Below, one piece after another: positions 1 through 9,004 of a stretch of 64,000 nt of DNA. The notes under the pieces are model-generated. The model was not told the origin of the DNA, ran no database searches, and saw only the letters and a list, made by a program, of their open reading frames with translations. A program made the position numbers and the translations under genes. How positions within the stretch are numbered: position 1 is the stretch's first letter; each line of letters starts with the position of its first letter. The stretch is from Ziziphus jujuba (lineage: Eukaryota > Streptophyta > Magnoliopsida > Rosales > Rhamnaceae), in the NCBI RefSeq assembly GCF_031755915.1, contig NC_083384.1:25561001-25625000 (forward strand), in the 5' to 3' direction.

Positions 1-102
1 CTTGCGAATGATCTTGAGGCGGAGCCTGTCGAAGTCGCCATCGTCTTTGAGCTTCGCTATGACGTCGTCTTTGCTGATACTATGGTTGTGTCCGCACTCC
101 AT
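1..102 (-). CDS. First exon of a probable COMPASS SHG1/BOD1-like protein (partial)
   Basis: An open frame on the minus strand starts at ATG 102-100 and runs 34 codons off the window edge. It reads MECGHNHSISKDDVIAKLKD at the start and DGDFDRLRLKIIRK at the edge. The block from DVIAKLK to the edge resembles the start of the SHG1/BOD1 domain, in which a helix of the type IVxxLKxxGxFDxLR opens the domain; in yeast Shg1 belongs to the Set1/COMPASS histone H3K4 methyltransferase complex. Upstream on the minus strand the sequence is purine-rich (103-125), as in a plant 5' UTR, with no competing ATG nearby. GC content is clearly higher than in the flank. Only the N-terminus is visible, so the family call comes from a short match and is moderate. 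Confidence 0.5.
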   Translation of the reverse strand, partial: MECGHNHSISKDDVIAKLKDDGDFDRLRLKIIRK

Positions 103-1029
103 TGCTTTTTCTTCTTCCTCTGCTTTTTGGAGCGAAAACGATTCCTATGGTGGAAGAAATTCTACCACACTACTGTAATTTAAAGAATAATAAATTCTCT
201 TTTTATTTGAAAAAAAAAAAAAAAAAGATTTCTCTTTTGAGTTTAATTTATTGTTGGGACATTAAATTATACATGTGGCATTTTACACTTAATTTTTTTT
301 TTTTTTTGGCATTATCAACCTTTTTTTTTTCTTTTTGCATATTACATTTTTTAACTGTTAATTTTTTTACAGGATTGTAACATGATTGATACATATGGTA
401 AAAAACTAAGATAAAAAATTAAGATGTAAAATGTAATTCTATATATAATTAAAAATCCAAAGTGTGATCTTTATCCAAAAAAAAAAAAAATCCAAAGTGT
501 GATCATCTCTAAGTTAAAAATTTAATGAAAAGTCATTAAATTTTTTTTATCATTAAAAGGAATTATTTAATAAATTAATAAATTTTTAAGGGAATATAAA
601 TGTGATATTTGAAAAATGAAATTTTGTAAAATCTAAATAAAAATTGGAAAATTATTATTTATAAAATATATTATTTTATTTATTACATATATTTTTTTAT
701 ATTTATATTTATTATTTTGAAAAAAAAATACTCCTTTTATTTTCAAAAAACAAAAACCTTTTCAAAGAAATATATTTTAATGCATGTTCAATTATTTTAT
801 TGGTCTTTATTTATATACTTCTTAAGATATCTACTACATGAATATTTTAATTTTATTTTTGAAACATTACAGTTGTAATTGTTATACTAACTTATTTTGA
901 AAGTAAAAGTATTATTTAGTACTTTTTTAATTTAAATTAATTTTTTATTTAGAAATTTTTGCATTTGCATTCTAAACTTTACAAAACTGCAGTTCGCACC
1001 TATTTTTGCTAAAATGAGGTGTTATATTA
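103..1029. other. AT-rich intergenic DNA
   Basis: Upstream flank of the left-edge minus-strand gene. It holds runs of T and A (for example 291-308 and 478-490) and no convincing coding frame; the 92-codon plus-strand frame from 102 is low-complexity. The first 100 bases probably include the 5' UTR and core promoter of that gene, but no distinct TATA box could be assigned. Confidence 0.6.
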
Positions 1030-1620
1030 ACCAAAAAGAGGCAAAGTTCTACAAAGCAACAGCTTCAAGGAATAGTTTGCAAACTACCTACCTAAAACAT
1101 CACCTCTACAAACTGATTGGAGATTAAAAAAGGAGATATATGACCAGCAAAATCATTTAGGAGGCTCCATCTGGCTGCTAAGTGAGCCAAGTTCTTGCTT
1201 TTCCTTGGGATCCAAGCAAAGCTAATATTTCTTTGATAAAACCATTTGCTGACCAGTGGACAAAGTGATTCCTTGGATCATGTTGAGGCACTGTATGATA
1301 CCCTTAGCATCACTCTTGCACCAAATATTTCGATAGCCGTCATTCAGCGCCAGAGAAACAGTGCTTCGAATTGCTGCGGCTTCTGCAGCTTCAGGAATAT
1401 CAATCCTCTCCTTTAGCACATGAACTTTCAGGACTCTACCAACATGGTTCCTTACTGCATAACCGATACCAGCACCACCACCCTTCCCCACAGAGGCATC
1501 TGAGTTAATTTTAATGATCCCATTCAGGGGAGGGGACCAAGAACCAACTTGAACTTCCGTTGGGACTGGCTGGATAGAGGAACTGCAATCCGCAGCTTCA
1601 CTTTTGGTTCCATGTACTAG
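1030..1620 (-). mobile_element. 5'-truncated LINE tail with RNase H-like domain
   Basis: On the minus strand the frame from about 1580 to 1222 reads WSPPLNGIIKINSDASVGKG, then GGGAGIGYAVRNHVGRVL, then IRSTVSLALNDGYRNIWCKS. This is the plant non-LTR RNase H-like domain (RVT_3 type) found at the C-terminus of L1-like ORF2 proteins; the NSDAS stretch holds the first acidic residue. Nothing of the reverse transcriptase precedes it, so the copy is 5'-truncated, as target-primed reverse transcription often leaves. Its 3' part (about 1090-1200) resembles the 3' end of the larger LINE at 3165-3300, including a shared block around 'ccatctggctgctaa' and 'atcacctctacaaa', so both belong to related families. 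No poly(A) tail or target duplication was identified with confidence. Confidence 0.75.
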
Positions 1621-2149
1621 TCATATAATAATTTTGTTAAAATGTTAAACCAAAAAATTAAGGTGTAAGATCAAAAAATAAATAAATAAATAAATTTATG
1701 GTGTAAAATGAAAAAATAATAATAATAATAATTAGGATGTAAAATGTCAAATCATATATAGTCTAAGATGCTTTGGCATCAATTTTCTCTATATCTATAT
1801 GGACAGAATAATAATATAGGGAACAATTCACATGTTAAATATTAAAGATATCATCTCAATTAATAAATTAATATTAAAATTTTCGTTCAACAAATAACAA
1901 TATTAACACTTTGTCATATCATTATATGCTAAATATAAAATTAAACAAATAGCAATCCTTAATAATTGGCCACATCACTAGGTGCTTAACATAAGATAAA
2001 AACTTAAAAGCATTTCTATTATTAAATTTTCTTTTCCACAACAAAAAAAAAAAGACAGCCATTCAAATTAACATTCCTAATGAATCTGTCTAAACAGCAT
2101 TTCATGTTAATGTTGTAAGGAAAAAAAAAAAGAAAAAAGAAAAAGATAG
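1621..2149. other. AT-rich spacer, no gene seen
   Basis: Holds simple-sequence stretches (a taaa/aata-rich run at about 1676-1732) and no open frame worth reporting. Confidence 0.6.
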
Positions 2150-2690
2150 TGTAAAGGTGATATTTTACTTTTAAAGGGGCTCAAAAATATTTTGAAGTTT
2201 CCTTAAAAAGTAACATTTTACTTTAAAAAATCCATTTTTTCCTCAAAATAGAAAAAATAAATTTTATAAAATGTATATTTAATTAATTAACAATCATAAA
2301 TAGTCTTCTACATACTATTATTGAAAAACAATTTTAAAATTGATTGTATATTATCTAGATTTAGATAATATAAAAAATAGATGGTATATTACTTTTTATA
2401 GATGGTATATTACCTAGATTTAGATAATATCAATTTTTATACCACATAGAGAGTAATCCATATTAACTATTAGAGATGCTCTAAGAATTGCTGTCATGTA
2501 TCATAGATTTTGATATTGTCTAAATCTAAGTGATATAAATGTGTAGTCAAATTAAAATTGTTTTTAAATAATAATTTGCACAAGATTATTTATGACTATA
2601 AATTAATTATATATAATATATCAAATTATTTCTTTTTTGAAAAAATTGACTTTTTAAGAAAATTTTACATTGTTTAACAAAGCCTTCAAA
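2150..2690. repeat. MITE-like element with long imperfect inverted repeats
   Basis: The left half (about 2160-2420) and the reverse complement of the right half (about 2690-2450) align over long stretches. Examples are 'aatcataaatagtctt' on the left against 'agtcataaataatctt' on the right, 'aaaaacaattttaa' in both arms, and 'agatttagataatat' against 'agatttagacaatat'. The outer ends are also related ('tacttttaaaggggct' against 'ctacttttgaaggctt'). The arms enclose a short unpaired centre and there is no coding capacity, as in a non-autonomous foldback or MITE element of about 0.5 kb. The superfamily is not assigned because the exact ends and target duplication are unclear. Confidence 0.55.
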
Positions 2691-3145
2691 AGTAGACATT
2701 AACTTGACAATATATAAATTACATAAGCTTATTGGTCATTCTAAACATTGCCATTCAAGAGCAATTTTTTAAAAAACATAGTTTATATTGCTTATTTAGC
2801 ATGTTTATTTTCACAATCCATATCTCCCAATACAGATATTCTAAGTTCTTAACGGATCAAAACTAATATATCTTCTATTAGCAAGTATTTGATTTTATCA
2901 AATAAAAAAATGCTTGCCAACAAAATTTAATTATTTGATAAAATTAATAACTAACATTTAAATTTAAATTTCAAATTTCAAATGGAATGTGTTGAAGGTT
3001 GCCATGTAAATTTTTTTTTTATTTAATTAAATTAAATCACGAATTCCTAATTAAGAGTTCTTATATATATATATATATAATAATAATAATGTTAGAGTTA
3101 TCAAATGCTTATAATACAACCAAAAAAAACACAACCTCAGGAAGC
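2691..3145. other. AT-rich spacer
   Basis: No coding signal. A short (TA)n run is at 3063-3079. Confidence 0.5.
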
Positions 3146-3190
3146 AGCATGCATACCAACTTCTTGAAGCATGCATACCAGCTTCTTGAA
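3146..3190. repeat. Two-copy tandem repeat of about 23 bp at the LINE 3' end
   Basis: The unit 'agcatgcataccaacttctt' is followed directly by 'agcatgcataccagcttctt'. It sits just outside the conserved 3' end of the minus-strand LINE and is absent from the related tail at 1030-1620. It may be part of that element's 3' UTR or a small slippage duplication. Confidence 0.7.
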
Positions 3191-3259
3191 GTATCACCTC
3201 TACAAAATTTCCAGAAATTAAGAAAGGGAAAATTTGACGAGAAAAGTCATTCAAGAGCC

Positions 3260-3650
3260 CCATCTGGCTGCTAAATGAGCCAAAGTGTTATTCTTTCATG
3301 GGGCCCAAGCAAAAGTAACAGAGTTGAAAAAGGGGCACAGGTCTACTGATTTTTTGATGAAACCAAAGGCTGACTAGTGGACAGAGAAAGAACTTGGGTG
3401 GATTAGGCCTTGAATGATACTTTTGGCATCACTTTCACACCAAATATTGCGAAATCCTTCTGCGTAAGCCAGAGAGAGTGCCATGAAAATTACAACAGCC
3501 TTTGCTGCCGTTGGGATATCAATTTGCTTCTTCTGGACTTAGACTTTGAGGACTCTACTATCATGGTCTCTCATCACAATGGCGAGGCTGGCGAAGTTCT
3601 TCCCCATAGCTGCATCTGAGTTTATTTTAATGGTGCCAAAAGAGAGGGGG
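3260..3650 (-). pseudogene. RNase H-like C-terminus of the LINE ORF2
   Basis: On the minus strand this segment is homologous at DNA level to the RNase H-like tail at 1222-1580, for example in the stretches encoding the equivalents of IWCKSDAKG and MGKGGGAGIGYAVRNH. It is broken by stops and frameshifts and begins just after a G-rich run (3644-3666) that disrupts the linker from zf-RVT. It completes the domain order of the LINE. Confidence 0.7.
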
Positions 3651-3701
3651 GGGGGGGTGGGGGGGTGTAAACCAATAAGAAACGTGGCCATCAGAAGTTA
3701 G

Positions 3702-6388
3702 CTAGTTGGGAGGAGCCAGCCTACTGGTTAAGAATTGTTGAAATCTTCTATGAATAGTCCTAACTTCACCTTCAAGGGGGCTAAGTTTTCCTTTGAAAAC
3801 AAGTCTATTTCTGATTCTCCAGATGGTGTCCAAAAAAATAACACAGATGAGGAAAAAATTAGCACCATGTGTAACTTGCCTTTTGGGTTTACTAGCCAAT
3901 CAAGATAGTCTGCTAGACTAGTAAGCTGATTGTGGTCCCATTTTATACAATAGGGAGAGGCTAGCCACAAAGCTTTGGCAACGTTGCACTTAAAGAATAG
4001 ATGAACTTCATCTTCCAATCACAGCCACGAGGGCAACAAGCGTTATCCACCCTCCAGCTGCATCGAGACAGGATTGACTTCACCGGAAGACAATGCGAAG
4101 ATAGCTTCCATAAGAAAAATTTCAACCTTTCATGTAAGCAGCTACCCCACACAACTTTCCACCACTTTGAGTTGACTCCACTAGTAGGACACAAGAATAT
4201 GTATACAGATTTGACTTGGAATATGCCTGAATGGCTTCCTGTCCAGATTAACTTATCTTCGATGGAGTCATTTGCCCAAAAAATCCTTGTGATGTTGTCC
4301 ACTAAGTCTTTATAAACATACTAGTTCAAAAGAGGGATACTTCAACCACCGTGAGGGAGGAGAAGAGATTCTACCATTTGACATTGTGCGCTTTGTGAAA
4401 GCGGGTTTGGGATAGGGCGGTAATTGGGGGAGTAAGGCACCCACGGGTCCTCTCAAATATCAACCTAATTGTCTTTCCCTACTATGTAGCAAAGGCCTCT
4501 AGATAGGACCTGTCTTGTACTTAAAGTTCCTTGCCACTATTAAGAACAGTTGACCTTCGGCCATATCTTATGAAAGAAGTGTAGGCAAAATATTTAGGTT
4601 TAAGAGCCTTGACCTAAGGCACCTCCAAATTGTTTGCTAGCGACCACCCAATCTTGCAAAGTATAGCTACATTAATATCTTCTAACTTTCGGATTCCCAA
4701 ACCGCCGATGTATTTGGGATGGCACATATTCTTCCAAGAGGCCGGGGTGAAAGGCACCTTATGAGTAGCATCTCCTTTCCAAAAAATCTGCTAGCTAACC
4801 GGTCAATGTGTTTACTCCACTTAAGAGGAAGCTTCATCGCAGACATTGAGTAAATAGGCATGGCAGTTATATCGGATTTAACAAAAACTAATATGCCCGC
4901 TTGAGAAAGAAACTTTGCTTTCCAATTCTGAAGCCGAGCTTTTACCTTTTTATGGAGCTCTTCAAAATCATGTGACTTATTCTTACTCGAGAATAGCATA
5001 TTTCCCAAGTACTTAGCATTCGAAGGTAATTCTTTGATATTAAGAATGTTCTTCATACTCACTTTCACACTCATGGAGACATTCTTGGAAAAAAAAAAAC
5101 AACCAGATTTAGTCTTGTTGATGGATTACCCTGTCCAACCACTATAGACTATAGAGCTGCAAACACTTTACCACTGCCAAGAGTTGCTTACTATTTGCTC
5201 TACAGAATATTAAAATGTCGTCGGCAAAGAAGAGATGTGAAATGGATGGGCCGGACCTTCCAAGTTTTATTCCGTGGATTTTCCCATCATCTTCAAGCTT
5301 GTAGAGTATACAAAGACAGAATTTCAGCAAAAAGAATGTATAAGTATGGCGATAAAGGATCGCCTTGGCGCAATCCTTTCTCCATCTTTACTTCATCACA
5401 AATACTACCATTTAAAAGGATAGAGGCCCTTTCAGTAGAAAAAAATTGGCTAAGAATAGCAACCACTCACCCTGAAAAGCCATATCGTATGAGACTCTTG
5501 TAAAGCACTTCCCAAATAATACGATCATAAGCTTTATGCATATCGAATTTGAAACCAACAAGACCACCAGAATCTTGTTTCTTCCCCATAGTGTGGATAA
5601 TTTCATTAACTAGAATCGTGTTCTCCCCAATCCACCTTCCTGGAATAAAAGCTGCCTGGTTTGGAGAAATTAGGTGGGGGAGCAAGTGTCGAATCCGATT
5701 GGCCAGAAGCTTGGAAAGCACCTTATACACTGTGTTGCATAAACTGATCGGCCTAATGTGGTTAAACTCTGCAATCCTCTTCATTTTTGGAATCAGTAAG
5801 ATCATGGTTCGATTAATGGTTGTTGGCACACGACCAGATAGGTAGTCATTTTGAATAGTTCTCACAACCTCATCCCCAACAATTCTCCAATAGCGTTGGT
5901 AAAATAAGGTAGGCATCACGTCCAAACCCGGGGCCTTGGTAGGGTTCATATTATTGAGGGTCTCCCAGATTTTGGATCTTGAAAGAACAGCAGTGATGGA
6001 AAGATTATCCGACTCCGAAATCATAGGATACAACAGATCGTCTGAAAAAGAACACTGGAAGGACCCTTCTTCCAGATACAACTCAGAGAACTTATGAACT
6101 AAATAGTTTTCGATAGCTTCTCTATTGTCTAACCACAAACCCGAATCATTTTTAAGGATAGAAATGAAGATTCGCCTCCTATTGACCAACGTGGACACGT
6201 GAAAGAACTTAGAGATTCTGTCACCAGCTTGGAGCCATATTTCCCTGAATTTTTGTCTCAGCACAACTCCATCCGAAGCTGCCACTCATCAAGCTCTTTT
6301 TGCAGAAAAGATTCTAAGGAAATGTTGCTCGTAGAGGGCTCTGAACTCTGAATAAATGTTATTTAATCTTCCACGAGAGAACCTTCAT
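3702..6388 (-). pseudogene. LINE ORF2 relic: reverse transcriptase and zf-RVT, no endonuclease
   Basis: ATG 6388 opens with MKVLSWK, the usual start of the L1 endonuclease domain, but the catalytic endonuclease blocks are absent. The pre-RT helix and RT follow at 6285-5467 (FREIWLQAGDRISKFFH, NPTKAPGLDVMPTLFYQRYW, HIRPISLCNTVYKVLSKLLA, QAAFIPGRWIGENTILVNE, VGFKFDMHKAYDRIIWEVLY). A stop falls at 5467; reading on in the same frame gives EKGLRQGDPLSPYLYILFAE. A frameshift at about 5305 leads to ISHLFFADDILIFCRA, in which FADD is the catalytic motif. The post-RT region is at 5074-4682 (NAKYLGNMLFSS, LSQAGILVFVKS). The zf-RVT region (4302-3702) is split across two frames. The catalytic Asp residues survive, but no continuous protein can be made. 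Confidence 0.9.
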
Positions 6389-6400
6389 GGATTTTTTTTT

Positions 6401-6497
6401 GGGGGGGGGGGGGGGGGGGGGTGCGGTCGCCTCCTCAGCCTTTAAGATTTGGGGGGGGGGGGGGGGGGTGCGGTCGCCTCCTCAGCCTTTAAGATTT
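6401..6497. repeat. Tandem duplication of a 29-bp unit separated by poly-G runs
   Basis: A run of 21 G (6401-6421) is followed by the unit beginning 'tgcggtcgcctcctcagcct' (6422-6450), then 18 G (6451-6468), then the same 29-bp unit again (6469-6497). On the coding strand the G runs are poly-C and encode the proline string at the end of ORF1. The pattern fits replication slippage in a poly-C tract; an assembly error at a long homopolymer is an alternative. Confidence 0.9.
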
Positions 6498-7830
6498 GGT
6501 TATCAACACTCTTTCTTTTCCGAGCTTGAGATTTCAGATTCATTCTGACCATGGTGTCATTTGCAACTCCAGACATAGACACACCTAAAGTAGTGGATGA
6601 GGGAAGTACCTGTTGGAGGTTGCTGACGGATTTAGTTGAAATGGCAATAATGTTTGTGACATAACTGGCTGTAACTTCTGTAATGGATACCCCGGCGTTG
6701 GCTTTAGTGGCTCTCAATCTTTTTTGTGGCCCAACTGGTGTAACCTTCCTTTTCCAGCCTGCAAGTGAGAAAATAGTAGTCCCTTTTGGGCCACATTCCA
6801 AAGCCTTATCCTTTCGGCCCAAATAAAAAACGTAAGAGGCCAGCTCTTCAAAATTCAAATCTGCTGGCGCCTGGCAATTGTCAGTGGGTAGGTGAGATCT
6901 GTCTTCCATCACGTATTTTCTAGACATGTGTTCTTCGATAATTGTCTATCAAAATTCAGCCACTCTGCACGAGGCTCGATGTCTTCTTCCGTCCTGTTGC
7001 TCACTTGGTCAGAGACTTGGTCGGTAACTTAGTTGGGGTTTAACTTAGTGACTTCCTCTTGTTCCGGCCCCTGCTTTGGAGAATGAATCAAAAAGTTCGC
7101 CTCTTGGGATTTCTACTCTTCGCAAAAAGCTACGTTCAGTAACCACTGTGAAAGCATTAACTTCTGCTCTCAGCCAGGGGCCATAAAGGTCTCCGGTCGT
7201 CAATTGAGTATTAGAGCTTGGTTGTTTGCAGCTTGATTTCTTATGCCCAATGATCCCACAGTTATAGTAGAACTCTGCTAACCGTTCGTAACTGAATTGT
7301 ATCCAGACTCCACCTAAACTTATCTTTTGCAGAAGCCCAGTTAGGGGCGGCTTTTCCACATTTACCTGAACTCGTAGCCTCATATACTTTGTACCGATAA
7401 TATTCGTATAAGAGGAAGACTCACATTGAATAACTTCTTTGAACAGGGCCCCAATTTTTATGGCATTTTCTCGAGTTATGAATTGTAGAGGGAGACCGTG
7501 TATCTGCGCTCAAAAAAATGAATGGCTGAAATCAATGTCTCAGATTGCTTTACCTAGGCTTCATTCTCTCAGAAGGAGATGTGATTCGTTAATAGACCAA
7601 GGTCTTTTTAACCAAATTTTGTTTCTATCATAGGCCGATTTGAAAGAGAATAGGAAAACATTGGAATGTAAATCTTCCACTCCTATCGACTCCTGTGTAA
7701 ACCACACTCGTCTAACAATTAAGAGGACCTTATGTTTAGGGATAATCTTCTCGGATAGAACTTTGTCTACGATTAGATGAAGCTTAGGGACTCCAGCTGT
7801 ACCGCTCAATGAAGAATCCTCCATTAACAC
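6442..7830 (-). pseudogene. LINE ORF1 relic (DUF4283, zinc knuckle, Pro-rich C-terminus)
   Basis: The frame that starts at ATG 7830 is kept over most of 7830-6442 but is broken by stops. It begins MLMEDSSLSGTAG, and NVFLFSFKSAYDRNKIWLKR with PWSINESHLLLRE is the DUF4283 core of plant LINE ORF1 RNA-binding proteins. Stops at about 7558, 7537 and 7513 sit where the family has Trp or Ser (LLLRE-stop, SHSFF-stop-AQIHGLPLQF). The knuckle reads FYYNCGIIGHKKSSC: three zinc ligands are present and the first Cys is Tyr. Between 7044 and 6928 the sense frame appears shifted. The C-terminal part (6927-6442) ends in a proline run made by a poly-C tract. ORF1 proteins bind the element's own RNA and chaperone target-primed reverse transcription. 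Confidence 0.85.
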
Positions 7831-8566
7831 CTATGAAAAGAAAACTGATGCGCCAGATAAGGCGACACTCTGTGGTGATCCGCCACTAAGGACAGAGAAT
7901 AGGTATACCAATAAGATACATAGCATTTTAGTATTGTAATATTACTGATACATATGTATATATAAATTCTAATGAAATTTGTAAATATATGATAATATGG
8001 CATTTAGTAGTAAAATTACCAAATTCGCTATATAATAGACAATTTAAGGTATCCAACTACAATTATTTTTTAACCCTTGTTTTTTTCTTTTTTTTTTTAA
8101 TGAGTGGAGTACGAAAATTCAAACATGGTCAAGAAAACTAGAGACAGCAAATGTCATCCGTTTTAAGATTGATAAATAGAAAGTAACAATTTATAATGAT
8201 AATAAGAAATAAATACTTAAAAAAAATAAGAATATGTAAACCACCATATTAAGTTTCAGCTTACAAAAAAAATATTAAAATTCACTAACGAAAAGGGAAG
8301 AGTTGACAATTATTTTACAATGTTTCCACTAAAACTAATATTTTATGCAACTCAAAACGAAATAGAAACACTCGTACCACTGGTATTCTGAGTTGCCTGC
8401 TGCTAAAATTTGCTTCCTCAATTTATTAAAAAATAATAAAATTATAAAAATAAACGAACCGATAACATATTCGTTTAGAAAATGATAATTCGAAGTTATT
8501 ATATAACAAAATGATGATATATTTTCTGTCGCATAAGTTATTTATATATATATATATATATAGCAC

Positions 8567-8604
<38 letters not shown>

Positions 8605-9004
8605 ACTCTATCTCAAAACTGCCGCATAAAAGGATCCTTTATCTTGACTACTTAAGAGGGAATGGAGCAATGCTGCCAATTCAATTACTGTACAAGTTGG
8701 TAACTGGCCCCAGGTAACTTATGAATAGCATAACAATTAACAACGTACGTATATGTGTACAACATTGACAAAATATCAGTCACAATTATAGGGATTAGAA
8801 CACTATCATCCATAAAGAAAAAGCCAGAACAGAAGCTTGATAAATTTGTTGATGTGGTTATTTCTGGGATGAACAATGAGTCCTTTTCCTCGAGCTGCAC
8901 CGATCAGATTCAAAACTCAGGTTTCTGTCAAATATTTATGAAGCTAAATGAAAAACAGAGATCGTGTAATTCGGGGTTCAGTCTCAGTAAAAATAGCAAG
9001 GAAT
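7831..9004. other. Intergenic DNA, includes the 3' flank of the YTH gene
   Basis: From about 8900 to 9004 the minus strand is probably the 3' UTR of the YTH gene. The rest is AT-rich with no supportable gene. The 120-codon plus-strand frame at 8755-9117 is antisense to the last YTH exon and its 3' UTR. Confidence 0.5.
8543..8605. repeat. (TA)n microsatellite
   Basis: Two TA tracts separated by 'gcac', then a short interruption. It lies downstream of the YTH gene. Confidence 0.95.

Larger units (their letters stand above)
3165..7830 (-). mobile_element. L1-type LINE, decayed, endonuclease domain deleted
   Basis: Reading from 7830 downward the domains follow the usual plant L1 order: ORF1 (DUF4283 fold, then a CCHC knuckle, then a Pro-rich tail), ORF2 reverse transcriptase, the RT C-terminal region, zf-RVT, and an RNase H-like domain, with the 3' end near 3165. 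ORF2 starts at about 6388 but jumps almost at once to the region just before the RT, so the whole apurinic-type endonuclease (normally over 200 residues) is missing. Several stops and frameshifts follow. The element cannot be autonomous. Its 5' boundary is placed at the ORF1 ATG; any 5' UTR lies beyond. Confidence 0.9.
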
